The notes beneath the pieces are model-generated. The model saw only the letters and a list, made by a program, of their open reading frames with translations, was not told the DNA's origin and searched no databases. 64,000 nt of DNA from JBOFIQ01 sp051654905. GTDB taxonomy: Bacteria > Actinomycetota > Actinomycetes > Propionibacteriales > Propionibacteriaceae. The translations under genes and the position numbers were made by a program. Numbering within the stretch: the first letter of the stretch is position 1; the number at the start of each line of letters is the position of its first letter. Below are positions 9,051 through 18,572 of the stretch, one piece after another. The stretch is from assembly GCA_051654905.1 (NCBI GenBank), contig JBOFYY010000156.1, positions 186,001 through 250,000 of the forward strand, read 5' to 3'.

Positions 9051-9572
9051 GTGAACAGCATTGATTTCCCTCAACGGACATGGCACCAATGGCTTGTCGT
9101 TATTTGTCGAATGATTTTAGGCATTGTGATGCTCTGGTCTGGCATTGGAAAAGCAACGACGTTATCTGGATCGGTTCAAGCGGTACGTAATTTTCGGATT
9201 TTGCCAGATGCGATTGAACCTTTAGTCGGATATGCCCTTCCACTTACTGAAATTATTATCGGCCTACTGCTTATTCTCGGGCTTTTCACTAGGGTAGCTG
9301 CTGGGATAGAAGCTCTACTTATGTTGGCTTTCATCATCGGAATTATTTCGGTATGGGCGCGTGGAATGCGGATTGATTGTGGCTGTTTTGGCGGTGGCGG
9401 AATCGACGAGAGCGTCAACAGCTGGACCTATCTACGTCATATCTTTCTCGACGGGGCTCTCCTAATTGCTGGAGCTTTTGTGGCATGGCGTCCACACAGT
9501 CCGCTTTCGTTAGACCGTAAGCTATTCCCAGACTTAATTGACAACAACTTTGATGAGGACCTCACCGTATGA
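9051..9572 (+). CDS. MauE/DoxX family membrane protein
   Basis: 173 residues, four predicted membrane helices. The motif DCGCFGGGG near residue 107 is typical of the MauE/DoxX redox membrane family, members of which pass reducing or oxidising equivalents across the membrane to a thioredoxin-fold partner. The stop overlaps the start of the following DsbA-like gene by four bases (ATGA), so the two form an operon and very likely a functional pair in extracytoplasmic disulfide chemistry. The GTG start has no ribosome binding site but lies six bases after a -10 box. Confidence 0.85.
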   Translation: MNSIDFPQRTWHQWLVVICRMILGIVMLWSGIGKATTLSGSVQAVRNFRILPDAIEPLVGYALPLTEIIIGLLLILGLFTRVAAGIEALLMLAFIIGIISVWARGMRIDCGCFGGGGIDESVNSWTYLRHIFLDGALLIAGAFVAWRPHSPLSLDRKLFPDLIDNNFDEDLTV

Positions 9573-10387
9573 GTAAAAACCCAGATAGTACTGCCACTCA
9601 AAGCGGCAATACTCGTAGAGCTAAACTCGCTGCGGATCGTGCTGCTGCAGCCAAGAAAGCACAAAAACGCAAAGCATGGATTATTGGTTCCTCAATCTTG
9701 GTGGGAGCATTAGTTATCCTTCTTTCGGTATGGGCGATCATGAACGCTCAAGCTAAAAAAGAAGTTACTAGTAAGCCTGTTGGAGCTGTCGGAACTGAAG
9801 CAATCTCGCTCTATCCTGGCAAAGCCAAAGCTGGCGCCCCTATCGTCACGGTTTATTCAGACTATCAGTGCCCGTTCTGCAAAGTTTTTGAAGAGGCGCT
9901 AGGCGAAGAGTTCAATAAACTTGCCGAGAATGGTGACATCGATTTCCAAGTTCGTACTCTTACCTTCATCGAAGATAATTTTCCCGGAAATAAATGGTCA
10001 ACACGTGCCGCTGAAGCAGCAGCTTGCGCAGGCATCTCCGATGTAAACATGTATCCCGAGGTTTTTAGCGCAATCTACGCATTCCAACCGGAAAAAGAAG
10101 GAGCTGGTTACACCGATGAAGCTCTCACTACCGATGTTCCTGCCAAAGCTGGTATGACTGGTAAAGCGCTAGAGGCCTATCAAAAGTGTTACAAGAACCG
10201 TGACACTGAAGGTTTTGTTCGCGCCGTAGATACTGCTGGACGTAAATCTATTGAAGGCATCGAAACTAAGTGGGGAACCCCGCTTTATGCCGTAAATGGT
10301 AAGAAGCTAAAACTTACTGACCTTTACGACAATGCCACAAAAACTTGGAATTCTGCTGGTCTACTTGACCTGATCAAGGCTGGCTAA
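9569..10387 (+). CDS. Membrane-anchored DsbA-like thiol oxidoreductase
   Basis: 272 residues. A basic N-terminal cytoplasmic stretch (about 1-36) precedes one membrane helix (37-60); the rest is extracytoplasmic. The active-site CPFC lies at 101-104 in the DSBA/Thioredoxin_4 context VTVYSDYQCPFCKVFEE, and a cis-Pro loop GTPLYAVNGK is present near the end. Such proteins form or shuffle disulfides in exported proteins of actinobacteria. It is coupled to the MauE-like gene by a 4-base overlap. Whether the pair oxidises or reduces substrates cannot be read from the sequence. Confidence 0.9.
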   Translation: MSKNPDSTATQSGNTRRAKLAADRAAAAKKAQKRKAWIIGSSILVGALVILLSVWAIMNAQAKKEVTSKPVGAVGTEAISLYPGKAKAGAPIVTVYSDYQCPFCKVFEEALGEEFNKLAENGDIDFQVRTLTFIEDNFPGNKWSTRAAEAAACAGISDVNMYPEVFSAIYAFQPEKEGAGYTDEALTTDVPAKAGMTGKALEAYQKCYKNRDTEGFVRAVDTAGRKSIEGIETKWGTPLYAVNGKKLKLTDLYDNATKTWNSAGLLDLIKAG

Positions 10388-10409
10388 AACTTAATAATTT
10401 ACGTTCACG

Positions 10410-10458
10410 TGGCGCGGTCATGGCTTGGGAAAGTAGAATCCCATTCATGACCGCGCCA
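10410..10458 (+). promoter_or_regulatory. valS promoter inside a 13-base inverted repeat
   Basis: A perfect 13-base inverted repeat (10410-10422 with 10446-10458) is centred on a TAGAAT -10 box at 10434-10439. The ATG at 10447, seven bases after this box, falls in the right arm. The layout suggests an operator over a leaderless promoter, or, if transcription starts further upstream, a hairpin that would hide the start codon. No T-box features (specifier loop, TGGN bulge) are visible. Confidence 0.5.
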
Positions 10459-13041
10459 TTACATTCAGCCCCATCCGCACTGACCATGCCGGAAAAGCCC
10501 GTTTTAGAAGGGCTGGAGGATCGGTGGTCTGCGGTCTGGAAAGCGAATAAAACCTACGCTTTCACCCGACCAGAGTCACGTGAGCAGGTGTATTCCATTG
10601 ATACTCCGCCCCCAACTGTGTCGGGGTCTCTCCACGTAGGACATATTTTCAGTTACACCCACACCGACCTCATTGCTCGCTACCAGCGTATGAGCGGCAA
10701 ACACGTTTTCTACCCCATCGGCTGGGATGACAATGGTCTACCCACCGAACGTAGGGTACAAAATTATTTTGGGGTACGTTGTGACCCGTCGATCCCCTAT
10801 GATCCTGACTTCCAGCCTCCGGCAAAGCCTGATCCTAAAAAGCAGATTTCTATCAGTCGCCGTAACTTCATCGAGCTATGCCATGAGCTGACCAGTATCG
10901 ATGAAAAAGCCTTCGAAGATCTGTGGCGAGAAGTAGGGCTTTCCTGCGATTGGGATACTCTCTACACCACAATTTCTGAGGACTCCATCAAGGTATCCCA
11001 ACTAGCGTTCCTGCGGAATCTATCGCGCGGAGAAGCCTACCTGTCTGAAGCTCCCACCGTATGGGATGTAACTTTCCAAACTGCTGTTGCCCAAGCTGAA
11101 ATTGAAGCTCGCGAATATGCTGGCGCTTACCATCGTGTTGGTTTTACTCAACCCAATGGGGAAAAAGTATGGATCGAAACAACACGTCCAGAGCTACTTC
11201 CTGCCGTATGCGCCTTGATCGCCCATCCTGACGACGAGCGCTACCAGCATCTTTTTGGAACTACTGTCACCGCACCTATTTTCGGCACCCAGATCCCCGT
11301 CTTGGCTCATACTGGAGCTGAAATTGATAAGGGCGCAGGTATTGCCATGTGCTGTACTTTCGGTGATTTGACTGACGTTATCTGGTGGCGAGAACTTCAG
11401 CTTCCTACTCGTACGATCATCAACCGCGATGGCCGGATCACCCGCGATGTTCCGCAATGGCTACCTAACGCTAGCTGTTGGGAAGAAATTGCTGGCAAAA
11501 CAACATTCTCAGCACGAGAAGTTATCGTCGCTAAACTCAAAGAGTCTGGCGATATGGAAGGTGAGCCTAAACCCACTCAGCGTATGGCTAACTTCTTCGA
11601 GAAAGGCGATAAGCCTCTTGAGATCGTGTCAACACGTCAGTGGTACGTCACCAATGGTGGCCGCTCCGAAGATCTGCGTAACACGTTCTTAGGACGTGGT
11701 AGCGAGATCGCTTGGGCTCCTGAGAATATGAAGCATCGCTACGATAGCTGGGTTTCTGGTCTCAATGGCGATTGGCTCATTTCGCGGCAGCGTTTCTTCG
11801 GAGTGCCGTTCCCAGTCTGGTATCAGCTAGATGAAGAAGGAAATCCGCGCTACGACGCGCCTATTGTTCCTGACGAATCTCAGTTGCCAATTGATCCTGC
11901 TGACGATGTTCCTGCTGGTTACACTTCCGATCAGCGCGGTGTTCCGGGAGGATTTATTGGCGATCCTGACGTCATGGATACTTGGGCTACTTCATCACTG
12001 ACCCCTCAGATTGTGTGTGGTTGGGAACGTGATCCAGAGCTATTCAAACTCACATTCCCAATGGATCTAGACACCCATGCTCACGAAATTATTCGTACCT
12101 GGTTGTTCTCACGAGTAGTACGTGCGCATTTCGAAAATGGCACTATCCCGTGGAAGCACGCAATGATTTCTGGGTTCGTAGTTGATCCAGACCGTAAGAA
12201 AATGTCCAAATCTAAAGGCAACGCAGTAGTGCCTGATGAAATCCTCAAGAAATTTGGTGCTGACGCTGTGCGCTGGCGTGCTGCTATGGCACGTCCAGGT
12301 ATGGACTCCCCCTTCGACGAGTCACAGATGAAGGTGGGACGTCGCTTAGCGATGAAGATCCTCAATGCCAGCAAATTCGCTTTAGGATTTGGCGACGGAG
12401 TCACCCCCGTAGCTCCTCTTGCTGAGCTAATGAAAACAATCACTGAGCCAGCTGACCAAGCTATGATCGTCTGCCTCAATGACGTCATTACCACAGCAAC
12501 CGCTGCTTTCGATAAGTACGATTACACTGGCGCACTTGAAGTAGCTGAACAGTTCTTCTGGACGTTCTGCGATGACTACATTGAGTTAGTAAAAGAACGT
12601 GCTCATGGAGCTCGCGGTGAAGAAGCTGCCCTGTCGGCACGTTCGGCACTTGCAGCTGCTCTCGATATTCAGCTACGTCTCTTCGCACCATTTATGCCTT
12701 TCGTTACCGAAGAGGTTTGGTCTTGGTGGCGTTCTGGTTCAGTTCACCATGCCGCATGGCCTACGACTGCAGAAATAACTGTTACTGGAGATACGACGGT
12801 ACTTTCTGCCGTATCTGCTGCTTTGATTGGAATCCGTGGCGCTAAATCGGTTGCTAAGGTATCGATGAAAGCTGAACTGAGCCGTTGCGATATCACTGCT
12901 CCTGCTCCTATTTTGGCAGCAGCTAAGTTAGCTGAAGCTGATCTGAAGGCGGTAGGACGAATCACTGGTGACATAGTGTGGATCGAAGGTACTGGCGATC
13001 TGGCAGCTGTCGCTCAAATCGCGGAACAGCCCAACGCATGA
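10447..13041 (+). CDS. valS: Valine--tRNA ligase
   Basis: 864 residues from the ATG at 10447. An upstream ATG at 10420 is in frame, but the later one follows a -10 box by seven bases. Class I motifs are GSLHVGHI (HIGH) in the N-terminal Rossmann fold and KKMSKSKGN (KMSKS) past the middle. The stretch VFYPIGWDDNGLPTERRVQN and the length point to the archaeal-like ValS type also found in some actinobacteria and Rickettsia. The connecting editing domain is present; a long C-terminal coiled-coil is absent, as in this subtype. It charges tRNA-Val and edits misactivated Thr. The stop overlaps the rnhA start (ATGA). Confidence 0.96.
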   Translation: MTAPLHSAPSALTMPEKPVLEGLEDRWSAVWKANKTYAFTRPESREQVYSIDTPPPTVSGSLHVGHIFSYTHTDLIARYQRMSGKHVFYPIGWDDNGLPTERRVQNYFGVRCDPSIPYDPDFQPPAKPDPKKQISISRRNFIELCHELTSIDEKAFEDLWREVGLSCDWDTLYTTISEDSIKVSQLAFLRNLSRGEAYLSEAPTVWDVTFQTAVAQAEIEAREYAGAYHRVGFTQPNGEKVWIETTRPELLPAVCALIAHPDDERYQHLFGTTVTAPIFGTQIPVLAHTGAEIDKGAGIAMCCTFGDLTDVIWWRELQLPTRTIINRDGRITRDVPQWLPNASCWEEIAGKTTFSAREVIVAKLKESGDMEGEPKPTQRMANFFEKGDKPLEIVSTRQWYVTNGGRSEDLRNTFLGRGSEIAWAPENMKHRYDSWVSGLNGDWLISRQRFFGVPFPVWYQLDEEGNPRYDAPIVPDESQLPIDPADDVPAGYTSDQRGVPGGFIGDPDVMDTWATSSLTPQIVCGWERDPELFKLTFPMDLDTHAHEIIRTWLFSRVVRAHFENGTIPWKHAMISGFVVDPDRKKMSKSKGNAVVPDEILKKFGADAVRWRAAMARPGMDSPFDESQMKVGRRLAMKILNASKFALGFGDGVTPVAPLAELMKTITEPADQAMIVCLNDVITTATAAFDKYDYTGALEVAEQFFWTFCDDYIELVKERAHGARGEEAALSARSALAAALDIQLRLFAPFMPFVTEEVWSWWRSGSVHHAAWPTTAEITVTGDTTVLSAVSAALIGIRGAKSVAKVSMKAELSRCDITAPAPILAAAKLAEADLKAVGRITGDIVWIEGTGDLAAVAQIAEQPNA

Positions 13042-13913
13042 TTACTGCTGCCGCCGACGGCTCATCACTATCTAATCCTGGACCTGCCGGATGGGCTTGG
13101 TACATTGATGAGACATGTTGGGCCGCCGGCGGCTGGCAGCATGGCACCAACAACATGGGGGAACTCATGGCGGTGCTAGATATTTTGCGTCAAACCCGAG
13201 ACCTTAACGAACCACTACTGCTGTTATGTGATTCCCAATATGCCATCAATGTCTGTAGCAAATGGCTCTTAGGGTGGAAACGTCGAGGTTGGAAAAAAGC
13301 TGACGGTAAGCCGATTCTTAACCTAGAGCTTATCCAAGAGCTAGATCGCGAATTAGCTGGACGCGACATCACTTTTGAATGGGTTAAAGGGCATGCTGGA
13401 CATGATCTGAATGAGGCTGCTGATCAGCGAGCACGCGCCGCAGCAACTGCTTTTCGCGATGGTACTCCATTAGCGACTGGCCCCGGTTTTGGTCGAGTAC
13501 CAATAGCTGCTCGTACTGATTTTTCCCCTACGACTGGAACCGAACCAGAGCCAGATCTTTTTGCTGCTCCGGCTTTGAGCGATATTGAACAAGTCGTGCT
13601 TCATGAACGGGAATTATTAGCAGATCGGATCCGGCAAGATCGACATGCTGCCGCCGAATTATTACATCCTGATTTTGTTGAATTTGGAATGTCTGGAAGA
13701 GTCTGGACCAGAGCAGCGATGCTCGACAAAATAGGTCCACTGATAGAGATTCCAGAAGTGGAAACTCTAAGTTGCCAGAAGCTAGACGCAGATACCATCT
13801 TGCATACTTGGAAAGGCCATACTTCGTCAGGAGTAGCCAATCGTAGCTCCCTTTGGCTACGTACTTCTCGCGGATGGCAATTGCGATTCCATCAAGGAAC
13901 AGCTGCTTTTTGA
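13038..13913 (+). CDS. rnhA: RNase HI fused to a DUF4440/SnoaL-like domain
   Basis: 291 residues. The first 140 are RNase HI, with catalytic acids visible as D7 (ADGSS), E42 (MGELMAV), D65 (LCDSQYAI) and D129 (AADQRAR) and the basic handle KRRGWKKADG near 81-90. After a linker of about 45 residues, positions 185-291 match the NTF2-like DUF4440 fold (LHPDFVEFGMSGRVWTRAAM and a final W-x-L-R-F-H-Q-G). RNase HI removes RNA from RNA-DNA hybrids; the role of the second domain is unknown. Translation is coupled to valS through a 4-base overlap. Confidence 0.9.
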   Translation: MITAAADGSSLSNPGPAGWAWYIDETCWAAGGWQHGTNNMGELMAVLDILRQTRDLNEPLLLLCDSQYAINVCSKWLLGWKRRGWKKADGKPILNLELIQELDRELAGRDITFEWVKGHAGHDLNEAADQRARAAATAFRDGTPLATGPGFGRVPIAARTDFSPTTGTEPEPDLFAAPALSDIEQVVLHERELLADRIRQDRHAAAELLHPDFVEFGMSGRVWTRAAMLDKIGPLIEIPEVETLSCQKLDADTILHTWKGHTSSGVANRSSLWLRTSRGWQLRFHQGTAAF

Positions 13914-13922
13914 AAATGTAAA

Positions 13923-13959
13923 TTACCAGTAGCTATTGGTAAGCAGGTACCGTGGAGTA
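13923..13959 (+). promoter_or_regulatory. Predicted leaderless promoter with 20-base palindrome
   Basis: A 20-base palindrome with one G-T mismatch (13923-13942) is followed by TACCGT at 13948-13953 and, six bases later, the ATG at 13960. The palindrome could be an operator or the end of the rnhA transcript; it has no T run after it. Confidence 0.4.
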
Positions 13960-14259
13960 ATGATTCGTCGAAGTCTTCCGTTTGTTGCGGTGCTGCTTTT
14001 TGGGCTGTCTGCCTGCGCCACTAACAGCACCTCGACGCCCACCCCGTCGCAAGTTTCTACCCCATCTACCGTGGTAACGCCAACAGCATCTCCGTCTAAA
14101 AGCGTGTCACCTAACGCAACTGTTTCTCCCACAATACCAACTAGCCAAGATACTAGTCTTATCCGTGTTGATCCCAAGGAACGTGCTACCCCCTCAGCAC
14201 CACCCAGCCTCGATGTAACCCTTGATCCGATTGAACGTAGCGGCCCATCTGCTAGGTAA
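13960..14259 (+). CDS. Small Ser/Thr/Pro-rich putative lipoprotein
   Basis: 99 residues from the ATG at 13960. A basic start MIRR and hydrophobic core lead to the lipobox LSAC with Cys near residue 19, so the protein should be lipidated and anchored on the outer face of the membrane. The rest is low complexity, rich in Thr, Ser and Pro, without a recognisable domain. The start follows a TACCGT box by six bases. An earlier in-frame start at 13936 would put extra residues before the signal peptide and is less likely. Function unknown. A terminator follows at 14274. Confidence 0.7.
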   Translation: MIRRSLPFVAVLLFGLSACATNSTSTPTPSQVSTPSTVVTPTASPSKSVSPNATVSPTIPTSQDTSLIRVDPKERATPSAPPSLDVTLDPIERSGPSAR

Positions 14260-14273
14260 CTAACTTCTCTAGA

Positions 14274-14312
14274 AGCTGCTCGTAGTTTATAACTGCGAGC
14301 AGCTTTGCTTTA
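14274..14312 (+). terminator. Rho-independent terminator after the lipoprotein gene
   Basis: Arms 14274-14287 and 14291-14304 form a 14-base stem with one G-T pair and a TAT loop, followed by TTGCTTT. It separates the lipoprotein gene from sbcD. Confidence 0.75.
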
Positions 14313-14379
14313 GAGACTTTTAATCGTGCGGCAACGCTTATTTGGAAAAATTGTCAGAGGTACCCTCTACGGTAGTTAT

Positions 14380-15570
14380 ATGAGGATTTTGCATACGTCT
14401 GACTGGCATCTTGGTCGTACTCTGCACGGGGTGGATCTTTCTGATGCACATGCAACATTTTTTGATTTTCTTATCACCACTGTGCGGGAAGAGAAAATCG
14501 ATGCAGTAATCGTCAGCGGTGATGTCTACGATCGGGCTTTGCCACCTCTTGATGCTGTTTCCTTACTAGAAGATGCTCTGCTACGCATCACTGCCCTATG
14601 TCCAGTAGTCATGACTCCTGGGAACCATGATTCTGCTATTCGGCTAGGTTTTGGATCGGCTTTCTATACTGATCGTCTTCATATCCTGTCACGTATCGAT
14701 GAGCTAGCTAACCCCGTACTCATCACTGGATCTGATGATACATGTGCTGCTATCTACGGTTTTCCTTATCTTGATCCTGATGCTGCTAAAGAAGCTCTAC
14801 ATCCTTGGGGAGAGCCTGATACTGCTGGAAATCTTGTAGTAGCTCGTTCTCATGAGGCAACAATAGCAGCAGCTATGCGTGCTGTTCGTTCTGATCTATC
14901 TAATCGCAGAGCCAGCTCCCCAAAACTTATTGGCATTGTCATGGCTCATGCTTTTGTCGTCGGTGGACAACCTTCAGAATCTGAACGCGATATTTCTGTC
15001 GGCGGTGTCCAATCTGTACCAGCTGGCATTTTTGCCGATGATATTGATTATGTAGCGTTAGGGCATCTGCACGGTCAGCAAACATTATCTAGTGGTGGAC
15101 GAGCGATTCTACGTTACTCAGGGTCTCCTTTAGCTTTCAGTTTTTCGGAAGAAAAACATACTAAATCGGTAACTATTGTTGATTGTGACCAAGACGGAAA
15201 TATAACAACTAGCTGTATCCCTACGCCGGTTCCACGCAGGTTGTCCTCGCTAAGCGGCACGTTAGAGGAAATATTGTCTCCTCGTTACGAAAGCCAACGC
15301 GAAGATTGGGTACGGGTCACAGTAAAACAAGATTCGTTCCCTGACAGCTTCTACAGCACGATCAAAGAGATATTCCCGTATGCGCTTCATATCGTTTACG
15401 AAAATACTGCTCCTCGCAGCGCACCGTTAGGGCCAGGACGTGAAGCTGTCAGTCCGCAAGTAGTAGCTGAATCATTTGTTTTAGATGTCGCTGGTAGAGA
15501 TCCGAGTACCGTCGAGAAACAAGTGCTGGCTGCTGCGATCACTGCCGCTAGAAAGGACACTTCCAAATGA
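14380..15570 (+). CDS. sbcD: Exonuclease SbcCD subunit D (Mre11-like nuclease)
   Basis: 396 residues. The start at 14380 begins directly at MRILHTSDWHLGRTLHG and follows a TACGGT box by six bases; a longer frame from 14326 would add 18 unconserved residues. Phosphodiesterase metal motifs are HTSDWHLG, SGDVYDR, TPGNHDS and GHLHGQQ. With SbcC it forms an ATP-dependent nuclease that opens hairpins and processes DNA ends. It overlaps sbcC by four bases (ATGA). Confidence 0.95.
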   Translation: MRILHTSDWHLGRTLHGVDLSDAHATFFDFLITTVREEKIDAVIVSGDVYDRALPPLDAVSLLEDALLRITALCPVVMTPGNHDSAIRLGFGSAFYTDRLHILSRIDELANPVLITGSDDTCAAIYGFPYLDPDAAKEALHPWGEPDTAGNLVVARSHEATIAAAMRAVRSDLSNRRASSPKLIGIVMAHAFVVGGQPSESERDISVGGVQSVPAGIFADDIDYVALGHLHGQQTLSSGGRAILRYSGSPLAFSFSEEKHTKSVTIVDCDQDGNITTSCIPTPVPRRLSSLSGTLEEILSPRYESQREDWVRVTVKQDSFPDSFYSTIKEIFPYALHIVYENTAPRSAPLGPGREAVSPQVVAESFVLDVAGRDPSTVEKQVLAAAITAARKDTSK

Positions 15571-18560
15571 GACTGCTCTGCCTAGAATTTGAAGCTATTG
15601 GACCATTCCCCGGTAAACATCGCATCGATTTAGAAGCTTTGGGGGCTGGCGGATTATTCCTCTTAGAAGGTCCTACTGGGGCTGGTAAAACTACCATCAT
15701 CGACGCCATCGTTTTTGCTCTATACGGTGATGTCGCTGGTGGAGTTAGTTCATCAAAAGATCGTCTAGTATCCACTCACCGTAATCTCTCAGCTACGCCT
15801 TTTGTTCAGCTAACATTTGAAACTGGGAATGGTATCTGGCAGGTTTACCGTACTCCTAGTCACACCCGCCCTAAACAGAAAGGGACTGGAGTAAAAGAAG
15901 AAAATTCTACCTGTCGGCTCTATAAGATTGCTGCTCCTGGCGCAGAACCTGAGTTAGTTAGCAGCAACATCAAAGAAGCTGCTATCGAGGTACAGCGCGC
16001 TGTAGGTTTAACTAAAGAGCAATTCACGCAAACAATTATTCTTCCGCAAGGTCAATTTGCTGCTTTCTTGAAAGCAAATCCCGACGATCGTCGCAATGTT
16101 TTACAAGATATTTTTGGTACCCACTTCTATGAAGATGTCCAAAATGAGTTACGCACTCAAGCTAAGCAGTATCACGATGAGGTGAACCAAGCGCAGAGCA
16201 ATATAACTGCTACTAAACAAACTTTCGCAAATGAGGCATGGGAACCTAACCAAATCCCCGAAAATCTTGATCACGAATGTGCTGATCAACGTCTTTCAAT
16301 CATCAGCGACGATGTAAAAAATCTCGATGAACTACGACTTAATGCTATCGAAAAAGCTAAGTTAACTGACGCGAAACTAGCAGAAGAAGTAGATCTGCAG
16401 AAGCGCTTACAAGAGCGTAGTGAACTAAAACAAGAGAATATTCGCTTAGCTGCTGGCTCTGCTGCTGTGGATTTACTTCGTAACGAACTTGATTTAGCGC
16501 GACGAGCTGCATCAACACGTACTGCTTTTGAGATTCTTACAGGAGCTAGCGAACGTAACGAAAATGCTCGTACCGAATTAGCGGTAGCTAAAGAAAAAGC
16601 AACAACAATTACGGTGCTTGCTCCGTGGGCGCAAGCAGTTCCTGACCTAAAACTTTCATCACTTCAAGAAGCTATCGCTGAGTGGAATGTAGAGCAAGGA
16701 AAACTTCAGGAACTAGCAGTTTTAGAAAAAGAACTAGCTCCTCGCCAAGTTGATCTCGAAAAACGTCAAAAACATCACAGCAAAGCAGCAGCAGATCTTG
16801 CTGCGGCAACGGCTGCACAGCAAGATCAAGATACCTTTATCAAAAAAACTGATGCTGCTCTTAGTAAAGCTCAGGAAGCAGCAGCAGATCTTGCAGAAGC
16901 AAAATGGGCAGCTCAACAAGATCGAGAACGTCATGTTAAGCATCTAGAATTAGCAAAGCTAAGAGAAAAATCTGAACAGCTAAAATTAGCTGTTACCGCC
17001 GCAACAGCAACTGCTAAGAAGGCAAATTTAGCCCACGATCGTGCACACAAAAAATGGGTTGACAGCACTGCTGGTCGGTTAGCTTCCGAACTAGTATCTG
17101 GAAAAGCATGTCCAGTATGCGGTGGCATCGAGCATCCGCTACCAGCAGTTTTAGTAGCTGATGAGGAAGTAACTCAAGAACAGGTACAGTCTCTCCGAGA
17201 AGAAATAAGTGCCGCCGATATTGCGTTGGCAACAGCCGCTACGCAATATAAAGAAAGCATGAACCATGTTGAAATAGTTACTGCAGCTCTAGGATCAGAA
17301 ACTATTGACATTGCTCAGCAGCGCATAACTGCTAGTAAAAAACGCGTTACTGCAGCAGAATCTGCTACTAAAAAAGTTAGTCAACTTACTGCAGATCTCA
17401 AAAAAGCTCGCGAAGACGCGGTAAAAGCCGATAAGAAGCTAGCTCTACGTCGAGAACAGTTTGTTGCTGAGAGTACCGCTATTGAGCAATTGCAGGAGAA
17501 GCTGCAACAAGATCGTCTTAAAGTAGCTGCTGCAGCTATCGATGGTACTAGTGTTGCTGCTTATGTGACAGAACTAAAATGTGCCATCACTTATGGCACC
17601 CAACTTCTCAATGCTGTATCAGCTATCGATAGTTGCAAAAATGAGTTAGCTCGTGCTGATGATTCTCTTAACAAAGCGCTAATCGAATCTGGTTTCTCAA
17701 CAAACACAGCAGCACGCGAAGCTCTTCGCGATACTGCAGCTATAGCTCAGCTAGAACTAAATATCTCAGAGCACGATAATGCTCTCCGCGATGTCAAAAG
17801 TCGCTTGAGCGCACCTCGTATCGCTCAGCTAATTACAGATACCTGTGATGTCGAAACTGCATTAGATAATGCTACTAAAGCTCAAGAGATACGTGACCAA
17901 GCAATTGAAGAACATGCTAGAGCTGCTACTCGACTAGCAACGCTCACCCAGGCACATAAAACATGGTTAGCTGCCGACGAAGAGTTAGCCAAACTAGCGC
18001 AAACATCAAAACCTTATGTTGATATGTCTGAGCTAGCCCAAGGGAATAATCCGCATAATCTAACGCTAGCTACGTATGTGTTGTTACAGCGCTTTGAAGA
18101 AATTGTTGACCGAGCTAATTCTCGGCTAATCTCAATGACTAGCGGTCGTTATGAGTTTATACGTAGCGGAGATCGTCAAGGACGAACTAAGCGAGCTGGA
18201 TTAGGGCTAGCTGTCGTAGATCATGCTTCTGGGGATCAGCAGCGCTCCCCTAGTACGCTATCTGGCGGCGAAACTTTCCTTGCATCTTTAGCGTTGGCTC
18301 TTGGGTTAGCTGAAGCTGTTACCTCAGAAGCTGGTGGCATCGAATTAAAAACTCTCTTTATCGATGAAGGTTTTGGCACGCTCGATCCAGAAACATTAGA
18401 TCTGGTTATGCAGCAACTAGGGAAACTCCATAGTGGTGGTAGAGCAGTTGGAATTATCAGCCACGTCGCTGAATTAAAGCAGCAAATTACTTCACGTATT
18501 TGTGTGAAACGACTCCAAAATGGTGGTGGGTCTACCCTCTCTAGCACCTTAGATTCCTGA
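15567..18560 (+). CDS. sbcC: Exonuclease SbcCD subunit C (Rad50-like ATPase)
   Basis: 997 residues. The N-terminal ABC half has the Walker A motif LEGPTGAGKTTIIDA near residue 35. Two long Lys/Glu/Ala-rich coiled coils flank the zinc hook CPVCGG at 515-520. The C-terminal half carries the signature LSGGETFLASLALALGLAE and Walker B TLFIDEGFGTLD. Dimers bridge DNA and drive SbcD cleavage. Coupled to sbcD by an ATGA overlap, it ends at a convergent terminator shared with clpX. The coiled-coil region uses many AAA, GCT and GCA codons. Confidence 0.95.
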   Translation: MRLLCLEFEAIGPFPGKHRIDLEALGAGGLFLLEGPTGAGKTTIIDAIVFALYGDVAGGVSSSKDRLVSTHRNLSATPFVQLTFETGNGIWQVYRTPSHTRPKQKGTGVKEENSTCRLYKIAAPGAEPELVSSNIKEAAIEVQRAVGLTKEQFTQTIILPQGQFAAFLKANPDDRRNVLQDIFGTHFYEDVQNELRTQAKQYHDEVNQAQSNITATKQTFANEAWEPNQIPENLDHECADQRLSIISDDVKNLDELRLNAIEKAKLTDAKLAEEVDLQKRLQERSELKQENIRLAAGSAAVDLLRNELDLARRAASTRTAFEILTGASERNENARTELAVAKEKATTITVLAPWAQAVPDLKLSSLQEAIAEWNVEQGKLQELAVLEKELAPRQVDLEKRQKHHSKAAADLAAATAAQQDQDTFIKKTDAALSKAQEAAADLAEAKWAAQQDRERHVKHLELAKLREKSEQLKLAVTAATATAKKANLAHDRAHKKWVDSTAGRLASELVSGKACPVCGGIEHPLPAVLVADEEVTQEQVQSLREEISAADIALATAATQYKESMNHVEIVTAALGSETIDIAQQRITASKKRVTAAESATKKVSQLTADLKKAREDAVKADKKLALRREQFVAESTAIEQLQEKLQQDRLKVAAAAIDGTSVAAYVTELKCAITYGTQLLNAVSAIDSCKNELARADDSLNKALIESGFSTNTAAREALRDTAAIAQLELNISEHDNALRDVKSRLSAPRIAQLITDTCDVETALDNATKAQEIRDQAIEEHARAATRLATLTQAHKTWLAADEELAKLAQTSKPYVDMSELAQGNNPHNLTLATYVLLQRFEEIVDRANSRLISMTSGRYEFIRSGDRQGRTKRAGLGLAVVDHASGDQQRSPSTLSGGETFLASLALALGLAEAVTSEAGGIELKTLFIDEGFGTLDPETLDLVMQQLGKLHSGGRAVGIISHVAELKQQITSRICVKRLQNGGGSTLSSTLDS

Positions 18561-18572
18561 TCAAAGTAACTA

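Noticed and set aside
10388..10446. T-box riboswitch before valS
   Set aside because: Only 59 bases separate dsbA and valS and no specifier or antiterminator motif is present.
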